From: a virus
Virus record (IMG/VR): IMGVR_UViG_3300025133_000161
Location: 1 to 50,309 of that record
Length of the DNA stretch: 50,309 nt
Strand: one strand, 5' to 3'
Shown piece after piece: positions 31,115 to 39,023 of the stretch. Both the position numbers and the translations under genes were made by a program. Position 1 is the stretch's first letter. The number at the start of each line of letters is the position of its first letter. The notes under the pieces were generated by a model. It was not told the origin of the DNA. It made no database searches and saw only the letters and a program-made list of their open reading frames with translations.

Positions 31115-34100
31115 TTGGAAAGAATTAAATCTAAAATCCCCTTCGTGGGACTTCACGCGCATAGCGTTGCTGGATCCGTTTTTGACGGATTTGGGTACCC
31201 GCAAGATCACATGGACTTTGCATACCAAAACGGTATGGGCGCCTTGGCATTAACTGATCATGGCAACATGAACGGATTAGCACACCAGGTACTTCACACA
31301 AAGAAGATGAGAGCCGACGGAAAGAACTTCAAGCCGATCTTTGGTGTGGAGGCCTATTTTATACCTTCTATTGCTGAGTGGAAAGAAGAGTACGAGCGGG
31401 TTAAGGCCGACAAGAAACAGGCAAAAAAGATTATCGAAGATACCAGCAAGGTCTCCACCGAGGATGAGGGAGACTCCAAGAAGGCGTCCAAAAATAAAAT
31501 CAATTCTCGAAGACATCTTGTTTTAGTCGCCCTAAACCAGACTGGTTTAAATAACATTTATAAGATTGTCTCGGATTCCCACCAAGGGGACAACTTTTAT
31601 CGATACCCTAGGCTGGATTATGATCTTCTCAAAAAGTACGGTGAAGGTGTGATGGCATCCTCAGCTTGCCTTGGCGGCGTATATGCTGGAGATTACTGGG
31701 ATAACTGTATATATGAAGAGTACATCGACGAGGAAACTGGCAAGACCAAGTCTCGGAAGATCGGTAAGAACGAAAAAGACATTTTAAATGCCATGCGCGA
31801 AACAACTAAACGCATGCGCGCTGCCCTGGGCGACCGATGGTTCGGCGAGCTTCAATGGAATAACATTCCTGAACAGCACGAGTTAAATCAGTATGTTATC
31901 CAGATGCATGAAGAGTTCGGTATCGAATTGATATCAACGGCAGACAGCCATTATCCTAACCCCGATGCATGGAAGGACCGCGAGCTTTATAAGAGGCTCG
32001 GATGGTTAGGAAAATCGAATAAGCCAAAATGGTTAAAGTCTGAATTGCCGGCCAGCGTCGAAGAAATGGGGATGGAGCTTTACCCGAAGAACGGCGATCA
32101 AATGTGGGAATCGTACAAAAACTTTTCGGAAGAATGTGGCGTAGAATACGACGACAGCTTGGTACATGATTCAATTGTGCGCACTCACTGGATTGCGCAC
32201 GAATTAGTAGAAGACTTCATGCCGGATGACACAGTGAGGTTCCCAGAATTTATTGTGCCCGAGGGGGAAGAGGCTACGCAGGTTCTGACCAAGGAGTGTA
32301 TTTCTGGTCTTCGAAAATTTTCCCTCCACGAGGACAAGGAATATGTTGAGCGTCTTAAACATGAGATCCATGTTATCGCTGACCGAGGTTTCAGCGAATA
32401 CTTTCTAACTATGAAAGCAATTGCAGATAAAGCCAATGAAAATATGCTTTCTGGCCCCGGTCGAGGATCAGCAGCTGGTTCTCTTGTAGCTTATGTATTG
32501 GGCATCACACAAGTTGACCCTATCAAATATAACTTGCTATTCAGCAGGTTTTTGAGAACTGATGCCAAGGATTATCCAGATATTGATTATGATGTCAGTG
32601 ATGCATTCGGCTTGAAAGAGATCTTGGCTGAGGACTGGGGCGCCACCACTGTTGTGCCCATCTCCAACTTTAACACTTTACAGCTTAGATCGCTCATCAA
32701 GGATATTGGTAAATTTTATGGGGTGCCTTTTGTGGAAGTCAACCGAGTAACTAGTCGAATGGTCAATGAGGCCGTGCCGAAGGCTAAAGCTGCACACGGA
32801 ATACGTGCCGGCGTTTATGTACCGACTTTCGAGGAGTTAATGCAATATTCAGAAACCTTGCAGAACTTCCTATTCCAGTATCCTCACATTAAAACACACG
32901 TTGAAGCTTTGATGGGGCAGGTGCGATCGACTAGCCGCCATGCTGGTGGTGTTGTGATTGGCAAGGACTTAGACAAACACATGCCACTAATTTGTTCAGG
33001 AGGAGTGGTTCAAACTCCATGGTCCGAGGGGCAAAACGTGAGGCATCTAGAGCCGTTAGGTTTTATTAAGTTTGATTTGCTGGGGCTCTCTACTTTAGAA
33101 ATGATTCAGTCAGCAATTGCTCATGTTCTTAAAAGGCACCACGGCGTAGAGGATCCAAATTATCAACAGATCAAGGAATATTATGACTCAACCCTCCATC
33201 CTGATGTCCTGGACCTAAAAGACGCTAAGGTGTATAAAAACATCTTCCACAAGGGTCAATTTATGGGGATATTCCAATTTACGAACGATGGCGCGCAGAA
33301 GTTCTGCAAGCGCGCAAAGCCTAATGATATTATTGATATTGCCGCTATTACTTCAATCTATCGTCCAGGCCCACTTAGTGCGGGCGTGGACAAACAATAT
33401 GTTAAGAACAAGAGGAACCCGGAAGATGTGAGCTACTCTCACGCGGTTGTGCGTGACGTGACGGAAGAGACAGCGGGTTTCTTAATCTTTCAGGAACAAA
33501 TTGCCTTGCTGGCTCACAAACTTGGCAAAGACATCTCACTCGACGACGCTAACAAGCTTCGCAAACTTCTAACCAAGAAAGGCACCGGCAAAGGTTCAGA
33601 GGAAAAACAAAAGATTGAGCATAAATTTACAGTTGGGTGCATGGAGAAAGGCATTGATCGGAACACAGCAGAGCATCTCTGGCAAACCTTCGAGTACTTT
33701 TCTGGTTATGGTTTCAACAAATCTCATGCCGTATCTTACTCAATTTTGTCATATCAGTGTGCTTGGCTTCTCAACTACTACCCTGAGTGTTGGGCTGCAG
33801 CTTTTCTAGATAAGGAACCAGAAACGCGCAAAGAAGCAGCAATTAGCTTGGCGCTCAAGCACGGTTTTGAAGTTGAGAATATCAACATCAATACTTCGAC
33901 CACTCAATGGGAGATTGATGAATCTGGGAAGACACTTATTCAACCTCTGAATTCTATCAAAGGCTTGGGTGATAAGGCGATTGAACAGATCATCGCAAAT
34001 CGTCCCTTCCAGAACGTGGAAGAGTTGCTCTTTAGCAAAGATATTGTTTATTCTAAATTAAATAAGAAAGCCTTGGATGTATTATGTCGGTCAGGAGCCC

Positions 34101-34603
34101 TCGACGATATCGTTGACGACAGATTTACTGGTTGCAAGCACTTTTGGATGTCGACAATCCAGGACCGCCCAAAAAACCCCAAGAAGTTAAAAGAAAATAT
34201 CGAGCTTTACTCGCCAGAGGAGGATTTTTCCAAAGAAGAGAAGATAGAATATGTAACTTCTTTAACCGGATTGTTTCCTTTTGATTTGGTACTAACGAAG
34301 GGCATCCGCGATTCTATCGATCGATATCGTTGCCCGCCGCTTGGCAAGTTTGACAAGGCCCTGGGATACGCATGGTTTATTCCAAGAGAGACCATTTCCA
34401 AACAGACGAAGAACGATAAGACTTTCTGGAGGGTCAAGGTTATCGACGATACTTCAACAACGACGACTATTCGCGTCTGGGGCGTCAAAGACGACACTCC
34501 GAAGCCAGAAATAAACCGACCTTATGTAGCCAAGCTGAGTTATAATGAGGATTGGGGCTATAGTACTAGGTCATACTTGCGAGACTTTAAATTGTTAGGA
34601 TAA
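31115..34603 (+). CDS. dnaE: DNA polymerase III alpha subunit (family C, DnaE-type)
   Basis: 1162 residues, like E. coli DnaE (1160), from a TTG start with AGAGAGGT upstream. PHP domain: VGLHAHSVAGSVFDG (HxH) and ALTDHGNMNGL. Palm: GPGRGSAAGSLVAYVLGIT, PDIDYD (two catalytic Asp near residue 488), IKFDLLGLSTL (third Asp). Finger/thumb region includes GRGS-type binding and IYRPGPLSAG, GYGFNKSHAVSYS. Near the C-terminus an OB-fold pattern FWRVKVIDDTSTTTTIRVWG is present. It is the cellular replicative polymerase type; phages usually carry A- or B-family enzymes instead. No separate proofreading subunit, clamp or loader is visible in this window. Confidence 0.9.
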   Translation: MERIKSKIPFVGLHAHSVAGSVFDGFGYPQDHMDFAYQNGMGALALTDHGNMNGLAHQVLHTKKMRADGKNFKPIFGVEAYFIPSIAEWKEEYERVKADKKQAKKIIEDTSKVSTEDEGDSKKASKNKINSRRHLVLVALNQTGLNNIYKIVSDSHQGDNFYRYPRLDYDLLKKYGEGVMASSACLGGVYAGDYWDNCIYEEYIDEETGKTKSRKIGKNEKDILNAMRETTKRMRAALGDRWFGELQWNNIPEQHELNQYVIQMHEEFGIELISTADSHYPNPDAWKDRELYKRLGWLGKSNKPKWLKSELPASVEEMGMELYPKNGDQMWESYKNFSEECGVEYDDSLVHDSIVRTHWIAHELVEDFMPDDTVRFPEFIVPEGEEATQVLTKECISGLRKFSLHEDKEYVERLKHEIHVIADRGFSEYFLTMKAIADKANENMLSGPGRGSAAGSLVAYVLGITQVDPIKYNLLFSRFLRTDAKDYPDIDYDVSDAFGLKEILAEDWGATTVVPISNFNTLQLRSLIKDIGKFYGVPFVEVNRVTSRMVNEAVPKAKAAHGIRAGVYVPTFEELMQYSETLQNFLFQYPHIKTHVEALMGQVRSTSRHAGGVVIGKDLDKHMPLICSGGVVQTPWSEGQNVRHLEPLGFIKFDLLGLSTLEMIQSAIAHVLKRHHGVEDPNYQQIKEYYDSTLHPDVLDLKDAKVYKNIFHKGQFMGIFQFTNDGAQKFCKRAKPNDIIDIAAITSIYRPGPLSAGVDKQYVKNKRNPEDVSYSHAVVRDVTEETAGFLIFQEQIALLAHKLGKDISLDDANKLRKLLTKKGTGKGSEEKQKIEHKFTVGCMEKGIDRNTAEHLWQTFEYFSGYGFNKSHAVSYSILSYQCAWLLNYYPECWAAAFLDKEPETRKEAAISLALKHGFEVENININTSTTQWEIDESGKTLIQPLNSIKGLGDKAIEQIIANRPFQNVEELLFSKDIVYSKLNKKALDVLCRSGALDDIVDDRFTGCKHFWMSTIQDRPKNPKKLKENIELYSPEEDFSKEEKIEYVTSLTGLFPFDLVLTKGIRDSIDRYRCPPLGKFDKALGYAWFIPRETISKQTKNDKTFWRVKVIDDTSTTTTIRVWGVKDDTPKPEINRPYVAKLSYNEDWGYSTRSYLRDFKLLG

Positions 34604-34605
34604 AT

Positions 34606-34923
34606 ATGGGAAGTTTAAAAAGAAAAATTACACGCAACGCGCTCAAGGCGCAAAAAAAAGCCGAAAAAAAAGTGGCAAAAAAACTTATGATGTTCGATAT
34701 ATTGGACGATGAGTGTGCCGCATGTCAGGAGCCTTTCGACAAAAAGTCGAAAGAGGATGCTATGACGTGGAGTGTTGTTGTTAGAGAACAGGAAAAAGTT
34801 GTAAGATTATACTGTCCCGAATGTTGGGATAAAGCAAATAAAGTTATTGAGGAGTTTAATAATGATTTTAGAGTTCACGAAGAGACCGGGGGCGACGCCC
34901 CCTCAACGAGCGAATCCCAGTGA
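34606..34923 (+). CDS. Small zinc-ribbon protein
   Basis: 105 residues. A basic helix at the N-terminus (SLKRKITRNALKAQKKAEKK) precedes a two-pair zinc knuckle: CAAC at about residues 38-41 and CPEC at about residues 70-73 in REQEKVVRLYCPECWDKA. The spacing fits a zinc ribbon. The C-terminal tail is acidic and Ser/Thr-rich. The gene starts 2 nt after dnaE and overlaps the dUTPase start, so it belongs to the same unit. A nucleic-acid or protein-contact role is likely; the exact function is unknown. Confidence 0.6.
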   Translation: MGSLKRKITRNALKAQKKAEKKVAKKLMMFDILDDECAACQEPFDKKSKEDAMTWSVVVREQEKVVRLYCPECWDKANKVIEEFNNDFRVHEETGGDAPSTSESQ

Positions 34924-35356
34924 TGCTGGCTTAGATGTTTTTTATTGCCCCAGTGATCCGGAAATTTCGCTAGTAAAGATAAAGCCTGGAGAGAATAAGA
35001 TGTTACCTACTGGGCTAAAATTTGGAATTCCACATGGATACATGCTGCAGGTGTGTAATCGCGGTAGTATGGGTGCAAAAAGATCACTAGTTGTCGGCGC
35101 GCATATTATTGATAGCGGCTATGATGGAGAGGTATTTATTGATTTGCATAATATTGGCAGCGAGACACAATTCATCGAAAAAAACGCCAAGATCGCGCAA
35201 CTGGTGCTCGTACCGGTAGTGCATTTCAGAGTCCGAGAAGATGAGTCTGGGCTCTTATATCATGAAGGTATTACGATTTCAAACCGAGGCAACGGCGCGC
35301 TCGGTAGCACAGACAAGGGCGCCCACCCACTAAACGATCAAGTATCAGGATTTTGA
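34862..35356 (+). CDS. dut: dUTP diphosphatase (dUTPase)
   Basis: 164 residues from ATG 34862; GAGGAG (34849-34854) lies 7 nt upstream, so an in-frame TTG at 34847 is rejected. dUTPase motifs: I NPSDAGLDVFY, II NRGSMGAKRSLVVG, III HIIDSGYDGEVFIDLHN, IV KNAKIAQLVLVPV, and a late Gly-rich RGNGALGSTDKG motif V. It hydrolyses dUTP to dUMP and keeps uracil out of phage DNA. Together with dCMP deaminase it supplies dUMP. It begins inside the zinc-ribbon gene, so translation is coupled. Confidence 0.9.
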   Translation: MILEFTKRPGATPPQRANPSDAGLDVFYCPSDPEISLVKIKPGENKMLPTGLKFGIPHGYMLQVCNRGSMGAKRSLVVGAHIIDSGYDGEVFIDLHNIGSETQFIEKNAKIAQLVLVPVVHFRVREDESGLLYHEGITISNRGNGALGSTDKGAHPLNDQVSGF

Positions 35357-35363
35357 GGTTGAT

Positions 35364-35681
35364 ATGTCAGATAAAAATAAAACGATGAAATTCCTTGTGG
35401 ACCCCGAACAACTTGATAGCGGCAACAAAGAATGGGAAGCGGTACCTGCTCGCGATGAAGAGCTAGAAACCTTAGTGAATTACAATTTAGACTTAGTTGA
35501 CCACCCGCCCCACTACAACCAGGGTGCGTATGAGGCTATTGATGTTATAGAAGACTGGGGCCTAGATTTTCATTGTGGCAACGCCGTTAAATATATTTCC
35601 AGGCACCGTTCGAAAGGACAGCCAAAAAAAGATATCGAGAAGGCCGTGTGGTATCTACAAAGATACTTGGAGAGGATGTAA
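35364..35681 (+). CDS. DUF3310-type protein (SaV-like)
   Basis: 105 residues. The second half has the DUF3310 signature: DHPPHYNQGAYEAIDVIEDW, then CGNAVKYISRHRSKG and KKDIEKAVWYLQRYLE. Such proteins are widespread in phages and sometimes called nucleotide kinase-like. The N-terminal 40 residues are a charged extension. GAGGTTG precedes the ATG. It lies between dUTPase and IMPDH in a nucleotide-metabolism block, consistent with a role in nucleotide handling, but its activity is not established. Confidence 0.8.
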   Translation: MSDKNKTMKFLVDPEQLDSGNKEWEAVPARDEELETLVNYNLDLVDHPPHYNQGAYEAIDVIEDWGLDFHCGNAVKYISRHRSKGQPKKDIEKAVWYLQRYLERM

Positions 35682-35682
35682 A

Positions 35683-36708
35683 GTGAAACAAGCTTATTCC
35701 TTTGATGATGTTCTTTTAGAACCAAAATTTAGTGATATCGACAGCAGGTGGTCCATTAATCCCGGAAATGATCTAGACAACACTACTCATTTAAAACTAC
35801 CAGTAATATCAAGCCCGATGGACACAGTGACAGAAGGGCAAATGGCTATTGCCATGGCTCAACATGGTGGTTTGGGCATTATACATCGATATAATACCAT
35901 ACAGGAGCAAGTTTCAACTGTAACAGATTCTTTTTGCAAATATGGAAATGCGAATATATCTGCGGCCATCGGTGTCACGGGCGATTATGAAGATCGGGCA
36001 TGTGCTCTTTACGATGCTGGCGTAAAAATCATTTGTATTGACGTCGCCCACGGGCATCATTCTTTAGTAAAAAATGCTTTGTCTACCATACGCAAAGTTA
36101 TGGGGGACAAGGTGCATTTAATGGCTGGCAACGTTGCTACTTTAGAAGCTTTTGACGCTCTGGCTTCCTGGGGCGCTAACTCCATTCGTGTTGGGATTGG
36201 CGGAGGCTCCATCTGCTCTACAAGGCTCGTCACAGGTCATGGAATTCCAACTTTCCAGAGTATTTTGGATTGTTCCCGAACTAGTTACGACGTAAAAATA
36301 ATTGCTGACGGTGGTTTTAAAACAACCGGCGACATGGTGAAGGCATATGCCGCCGGCGCAGATTTTGTAATGGTTGGGTCCATGCTAGCAGGCACCAAGG
36401 AAACTCCTGGTGAGGTTTTTGTTGGTAATTCGGGGAAAAAATACAAAGTCTATAGGGGCATGGCCAGCGCCGCGGCCCAAAATGCATGGCGTGGTTCGTC
36501 CTCGACCCCGGAAGGCGTATCCACTACAGTTCCGTATCGGGGCAGTGTTAAAGGTTTGCTTGAAAATATTGCTGGTGGCATTCGCAGCGGCCTGTCTTAT
36601 TCGGGGGCACGAAGCCTGGAAGAACTTCGAAGTAAATCAACTTTTGTCCTCCAAACAAGTTCAGGGCAGGTAGAAAGCAACACCCATATTCTTTGGAGGC
36701 ATAAGTAA
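35683..36708 (+). CDS. IMP dehydrogenase / GMP reductase family, no CBS domains
   Basis: 341 residues from GTG 35683 with GGAGAGG upstream; an in-frame start at 35575 lies inside the previous gene. IMPDH/GMPR motifs: [39 protein letters not shown], the active loop [11 protein letters not shown] with catalytic Cys178, [16 protein letters not shown] and the flap [14 protein letters not shown] is the IMPDH-like form (GMP reductase usually has YGM). The CBS regulatory domains that normally sit between strands are absent, so the enzyme would lack nucleotide control. It converts IMP to XMP for GTP/dGTP supply. Overlapping or abutting neighbours indicate co-transcription. Confidence 0.85.
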   Translation: MKQAYSFDDVLLEPKFSDIDSRWSINPGNDLDNTTHLKLPVISSPMDTVTEGQMAIAMAQHGGLGIIHRYNTIQEQVSTVTDSFCKYGNANISAAIGVTGDYEDRACALYDAGVKIICIDVAHGHHSLVKNALSTIRKVMGDKVHLMAGNVATLEAFDALASWGANSIRVGIGGGSICSTRLVTGHGIPTFQSILDCSRTSYDVKIIADGGFKTTGDMVKAYAAGADFVMVGSMLAGTKETPGEVFVGNSGKKYKVYRGMASAAAQNAWRGSSSTPEGVSTTVPYRGSVKGLLENIAGGIRSGLSYSGARSLEELRSKSTFVLQTSSGQVESNTHILWRHK

Positions 36709-37047
36709 ATGAGGGATCCCACAATACCGGATACTACAGACCGAAAAAAGATTATGTTTTACGATAGCTCAGAGAGGCAAGCTAAATTAAGGATCCGCTG
36801 TGAGGTTGATAGTTTGTCACAGTCACAATTTTTTCGAATGATGGTCAGCGGCTATATCGAAAATAACGACTTAATTTATGAATTTATAAAACAATACAAG
36901 CAGGAACATAATCTCCTAGGCCAGCAAAAGAGAAATAAAATTGAGCGGATCCGAGAAAATTCGAAACAAATTGAGAATAAATTTGCTCTTAAAAGCGATG
37001 AAATAGAAGATATATTCGATATAATAGAAATGGAGACTAATTTATGA
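36709..37047 (+). CDS. Ribbon-helix-helix-like protein
   Basis: 112 residues. The segment RQAKLRIRCEVDSLSQSQFF followed by RMMVSGYIENND has a beta strand then helix pattern of ribbon-helix-helix DNA-binding proteins. A long charged helix follows (KQYKQEHNLLGQQKRNKIERI). It starts right after the IMPDH stop and overlaps the sigma-4-like gene by 4 nt, giving a coupled pair of likely regulators. DNA binding is inference from fold pattern. Confidence 0.5.
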   Translation: MRDPTIPDTTDRKKIMFYDSSERQAKLRIRCEVDSLSQSQFFRMMVSGYIENNDLIYEFIKQYKQEHNLLGQQKRNKIERIRENSKQIENKFALKSDEIEDIFDIIEMETNL

Positions 37048-37280
37048 GATGTCAAGAAACTTGTAGAAAATTAAATGTGGCCTGCCCGGTGGAGGAATGC
37101 AAATATTGGATATCATACCCAGAAGAAAATAACTGTTTACACGTCGCTGTCGCCGAGAACGGCTCAATGACGCTCAGAGAGGTGGCCGATCGTTTAGGCA
37201 TAAGCTACGTACGCGTTAAACAAATCCAAGACCAAGCACTAAAAAAAATAGGTCATTTATTAAAAAACGTTTCTATTTAG
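37044..37280 (+). CDS. Zinc-knuckle plus sigma-region-4-like HTH protein
   Basis: 78 residues. Cysteines at 3, 7, 14, 19 and 31 could bind zinc. The C-terminal half MTLREVADRLGISYVRVKQI followed by QDQALKKIG (residues 42-70) matches the helix-turn-helix of sigma-70 region 4 (T..EvA..lg.s..rv.qi...aL.kl). Alone, this domain would contact -35 DNA or the RNA polymerase beta flap. T4 uses small sigma-like factors gp55 and gp33 for late transcription, so this protein is a candidate for that function here. Translation is coupled to the ribbon-helix-helix gene upstream. Confidence 0.65.
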   Translation: MRCQETCRKLNVACPVEECKYWISYPEENNCLHVAVAENGSMTLREVADRLGISYVRVKQIQDQALKKIGHLLKNVSI

Positions 37281-37315
37281 AGTGTATTGCAATTGCGATC
37301 TTAAGGAGATATATA

Positions 37316-37948
37316 ATGAAAAAGCAGCTTTTAAAAGAATCAGACATTCGCAGAATGATGAAATTTGCAAACATCAGTGCCCTCAGCGATGGTTTCGTTG
37401 GTAAACTCAATGAGACTTACGGACAATATGAAGAGGAGTTGATGGAGGCTGATCCTGCTGCTGACGAGGATGAAGAATTTGACGCCTCGATCGCAGCTGC
37501 TGACGACGACACCGTTGCCCCCGCGGCCGATCCCGCCGCAGCTGAGGCGCCAATGACAGACGTCGACCCCGAGTCAGGCGCGCCAATGAGTGTTGACGCA
37601 GGAGCTACTTATCCTCCGGAGGTTCTAGCTGACGCGATTAGGGATCTTTTAGACAAGATTAATGTTGAGGTGGCGAAAATGACAGAGCCGGGCCAAGAAC
37701 CCCCGACCGCCTCCGAGGTGCCTGATGAAGCTGAAGCCGCGACAGCAGACGCGGCGCCTTTGCCTGATGAAGATCCCACCGCCAGCGCAGCTGTTGACGA
37801 TGAAGATCTCCCTGTGCCCACGGACCTGGCAGCTGAAAACATTGAATTAGAAGAGGATGAGGCCCTAGGAGAGGGTTTCGTTAACGAGGTTACAAGACGT
37901 GTTGCTCGGCGCTTGATTCGCGCTTCGAAGATCTCGAATAGAAGGTAA
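37316..37948 (+). CDS. Acidic Ala/Asp/Glu-rich protein with short N- and C-terminal helices
   Basis: 210 residues. It starts KKQLLKESDIRRMMKFANI, has an acidic low-complexity middle (many Asp, Glu, Ala, Pro) and ends with a basic helix FVNEVTRRVARRLIRASK. AAGGAG precedes the ATG. The build (short amphipathic N-terminus, acidic body) resembles head-core or scaffold-like proteins, and the start resembles leader helices of other proteins in this window. It is followed by a very strong terminator. Function unknown. Confidence 0.55.
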   Translation: MKKQLLKESDIRRMMKFANISALSDGFVGKLNETYGQYEEELMEADPAADEDEEFDASIAAADDDTVAPAADPAAAEAPMTDVDPESGAPMSVDAGATYPPEVLADAIRDLLDKINVEVAKMTEPGQEPPTASEVPDEAEAATADAAPLPDEDPTASAAVDDEDLPVPTDLAAENIELEEDEALGEGFVNEVTRRVARRLIRASKISNRR

Positions 37949-37974
37949 AGAGTACAAGATTTAAAAGCATGCAT

Positions 37975-38003
37975 GGCAGGGGGCAACCTCTGCCTTTTTT
38001 TTT
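37975..38003 (+). terminator. Rho-independent terminator with GCAA tetraloop
   Basis: 8-bp stem GGCAGGGG/CCTCTGCC (37975-37982 with 37987-37994, one G-T pair) closed by a GCAA tetraloop and followed by nine T. Confidence 0.9.
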
Positions 38004-38012
38004 GGAGTTAAA

Positions 38013-38375
38013 ATGGAATACGATGTATGGAAGGCCTTTATGTTCTTCTTTTGTGGCGCCCTAGCGTACGCTTTTGCGGTACGAGTATTTAAAATTTATG
38101 TTAAAACTTTGTTCTATAAAATAACGTTTATAAACTGTTTGTCTGCACTTAAGTTCGTCGATGGCATTTCACAAAAATTAATTAATTCGTGCGAAGACAC
38201 CTCGCCGGAGGATACACGAAAAGCTTTTGAACACTGGAGGGCCCTTTCGATGCTCTCACTTCGAAGCCACTTACCAGATCAAGTATGGCGCCAGCTAGCA
38301 ATTGCAGACTGGCACAGCGCGATGAAACTGTTATCTAATTTAGAAGAAAAAGGAGTTCTAGATGAACAAGCTTAA
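38013..38375 (+). CDS. Membrane-anchored hypothetical protein
   Basis: 120 residues with one N-terminal hydrophobic helix (AFMFFFCGALAYAFAVRVF, about residues 8-26) and a helical soluble part rich in Lys/Arg and Glu. TTGGAG precedes the ATG. The first gene after a terminator; it overlaps clpP by 14 nt. It may be an inner-membrane protein acting with ClpP, but nothing else supports that. Confidence 0.5.
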   Translation: MEYDVWKAFMFFFCGALAYAFAVRVFKIYVKTLFYKITFINCLSALKFVDGISQKLINSCEDTSPEDTRKAFEHWRALSMLSLRSHLPDQVWRQLAIADWHSAMKLLSNLEEKGVLDEQA

Positions 38376-39006
38376 CGATGATAAACGTGAGATTGACGAC
38401 CCGCCTCCCGAGGAGGAAGAGAATTCGGCGGATTTGGCTTCCATGTTGGGGCTGGTAACCTCCAAGCCAGAGCTAAGAGTTACAGGCATTTATGGAGATA
38501 TAAATGAAGAAAGGTGCTCGGAAACTGTTTATGGCTTGCTAGCGCTTAGTCAACCGGCCACAGAAGAAGGTGAAGAAGACCAGGAGCCTCCCGATCCAAT
38601 TGAGTTTTATATTTCGACATATGGAGGACAGGCTTCTGAAATGTTCGCTGTATACGATTTGATGCGAGTTGTTAGGGAGAACACCCCTATCCATACTCAC
38701 GGCATAGGAAAGGTGATGTCAGCCGGCGTCTTATTATTAGCGGCCGGCACTAAGGGCGCGCGCAGAGTTGGAAGGAACTGCAGAGTCATGATCCACGGTG
38801 TGATATCGGGCCAGCACGGCCATATAGCGGACGTCGAAAATGAGTTCTCTGAGGCAAAAATGACTCAAAAGCTTTATGTACGCGCCTTAGTTCAAGAGAC
38901 CAACATGACAGAGAAAGAGATTAGAAGAATGATGAATAAGAAGACCAATGTTTATATTGACGCCGAAAAAGCAGTTGAGTTAGGGATTGCAGATATAGTA
39001 TTCTAA
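38362..39006 (+). CDS. clpP: ClpP-like serine protease
   Basis: 214 residues with a 45-residue acidic N-terminal extension. Catalytic triad positions are kept: Ser120 in GKVMSAGVLLLAAG, His145 in CRVMIHGV, Asp200 in NVYIDAEKAV; spacing 25 and 55 resembles cellular ClpP (25 and 49). Motifs EFYISTYGGQ and AVYDLM match the ClpP core. It could degrade host proteins with a host ClpX/ClpA ATPase, or act as prohead protease, for which ClpP-fold enzymes are known in phages. No Clp ATPase is seen in the window. Confidence 0.85.
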   Translation: MNKLNDDKREIDDPPPEEEENSADLASMLGLVTSKPELRVTGIYGDINEERCSETVYGLLALSQPATEEGEEDQEPPDPIEFYISTYGGQASEMFAVYDLMRVVRENTPIHTHGIGKVMSAGVLLLAAGTKGARRVGRNCRVMIHGVISGQHGHIADVENEFSEAKMTQKLYVRALVQETNMTEKEIRRMMNKKTNVYIDAEKAVELGIADIVF

Positions 39007-39023
39007 TTATAAAGAGGTATGTT

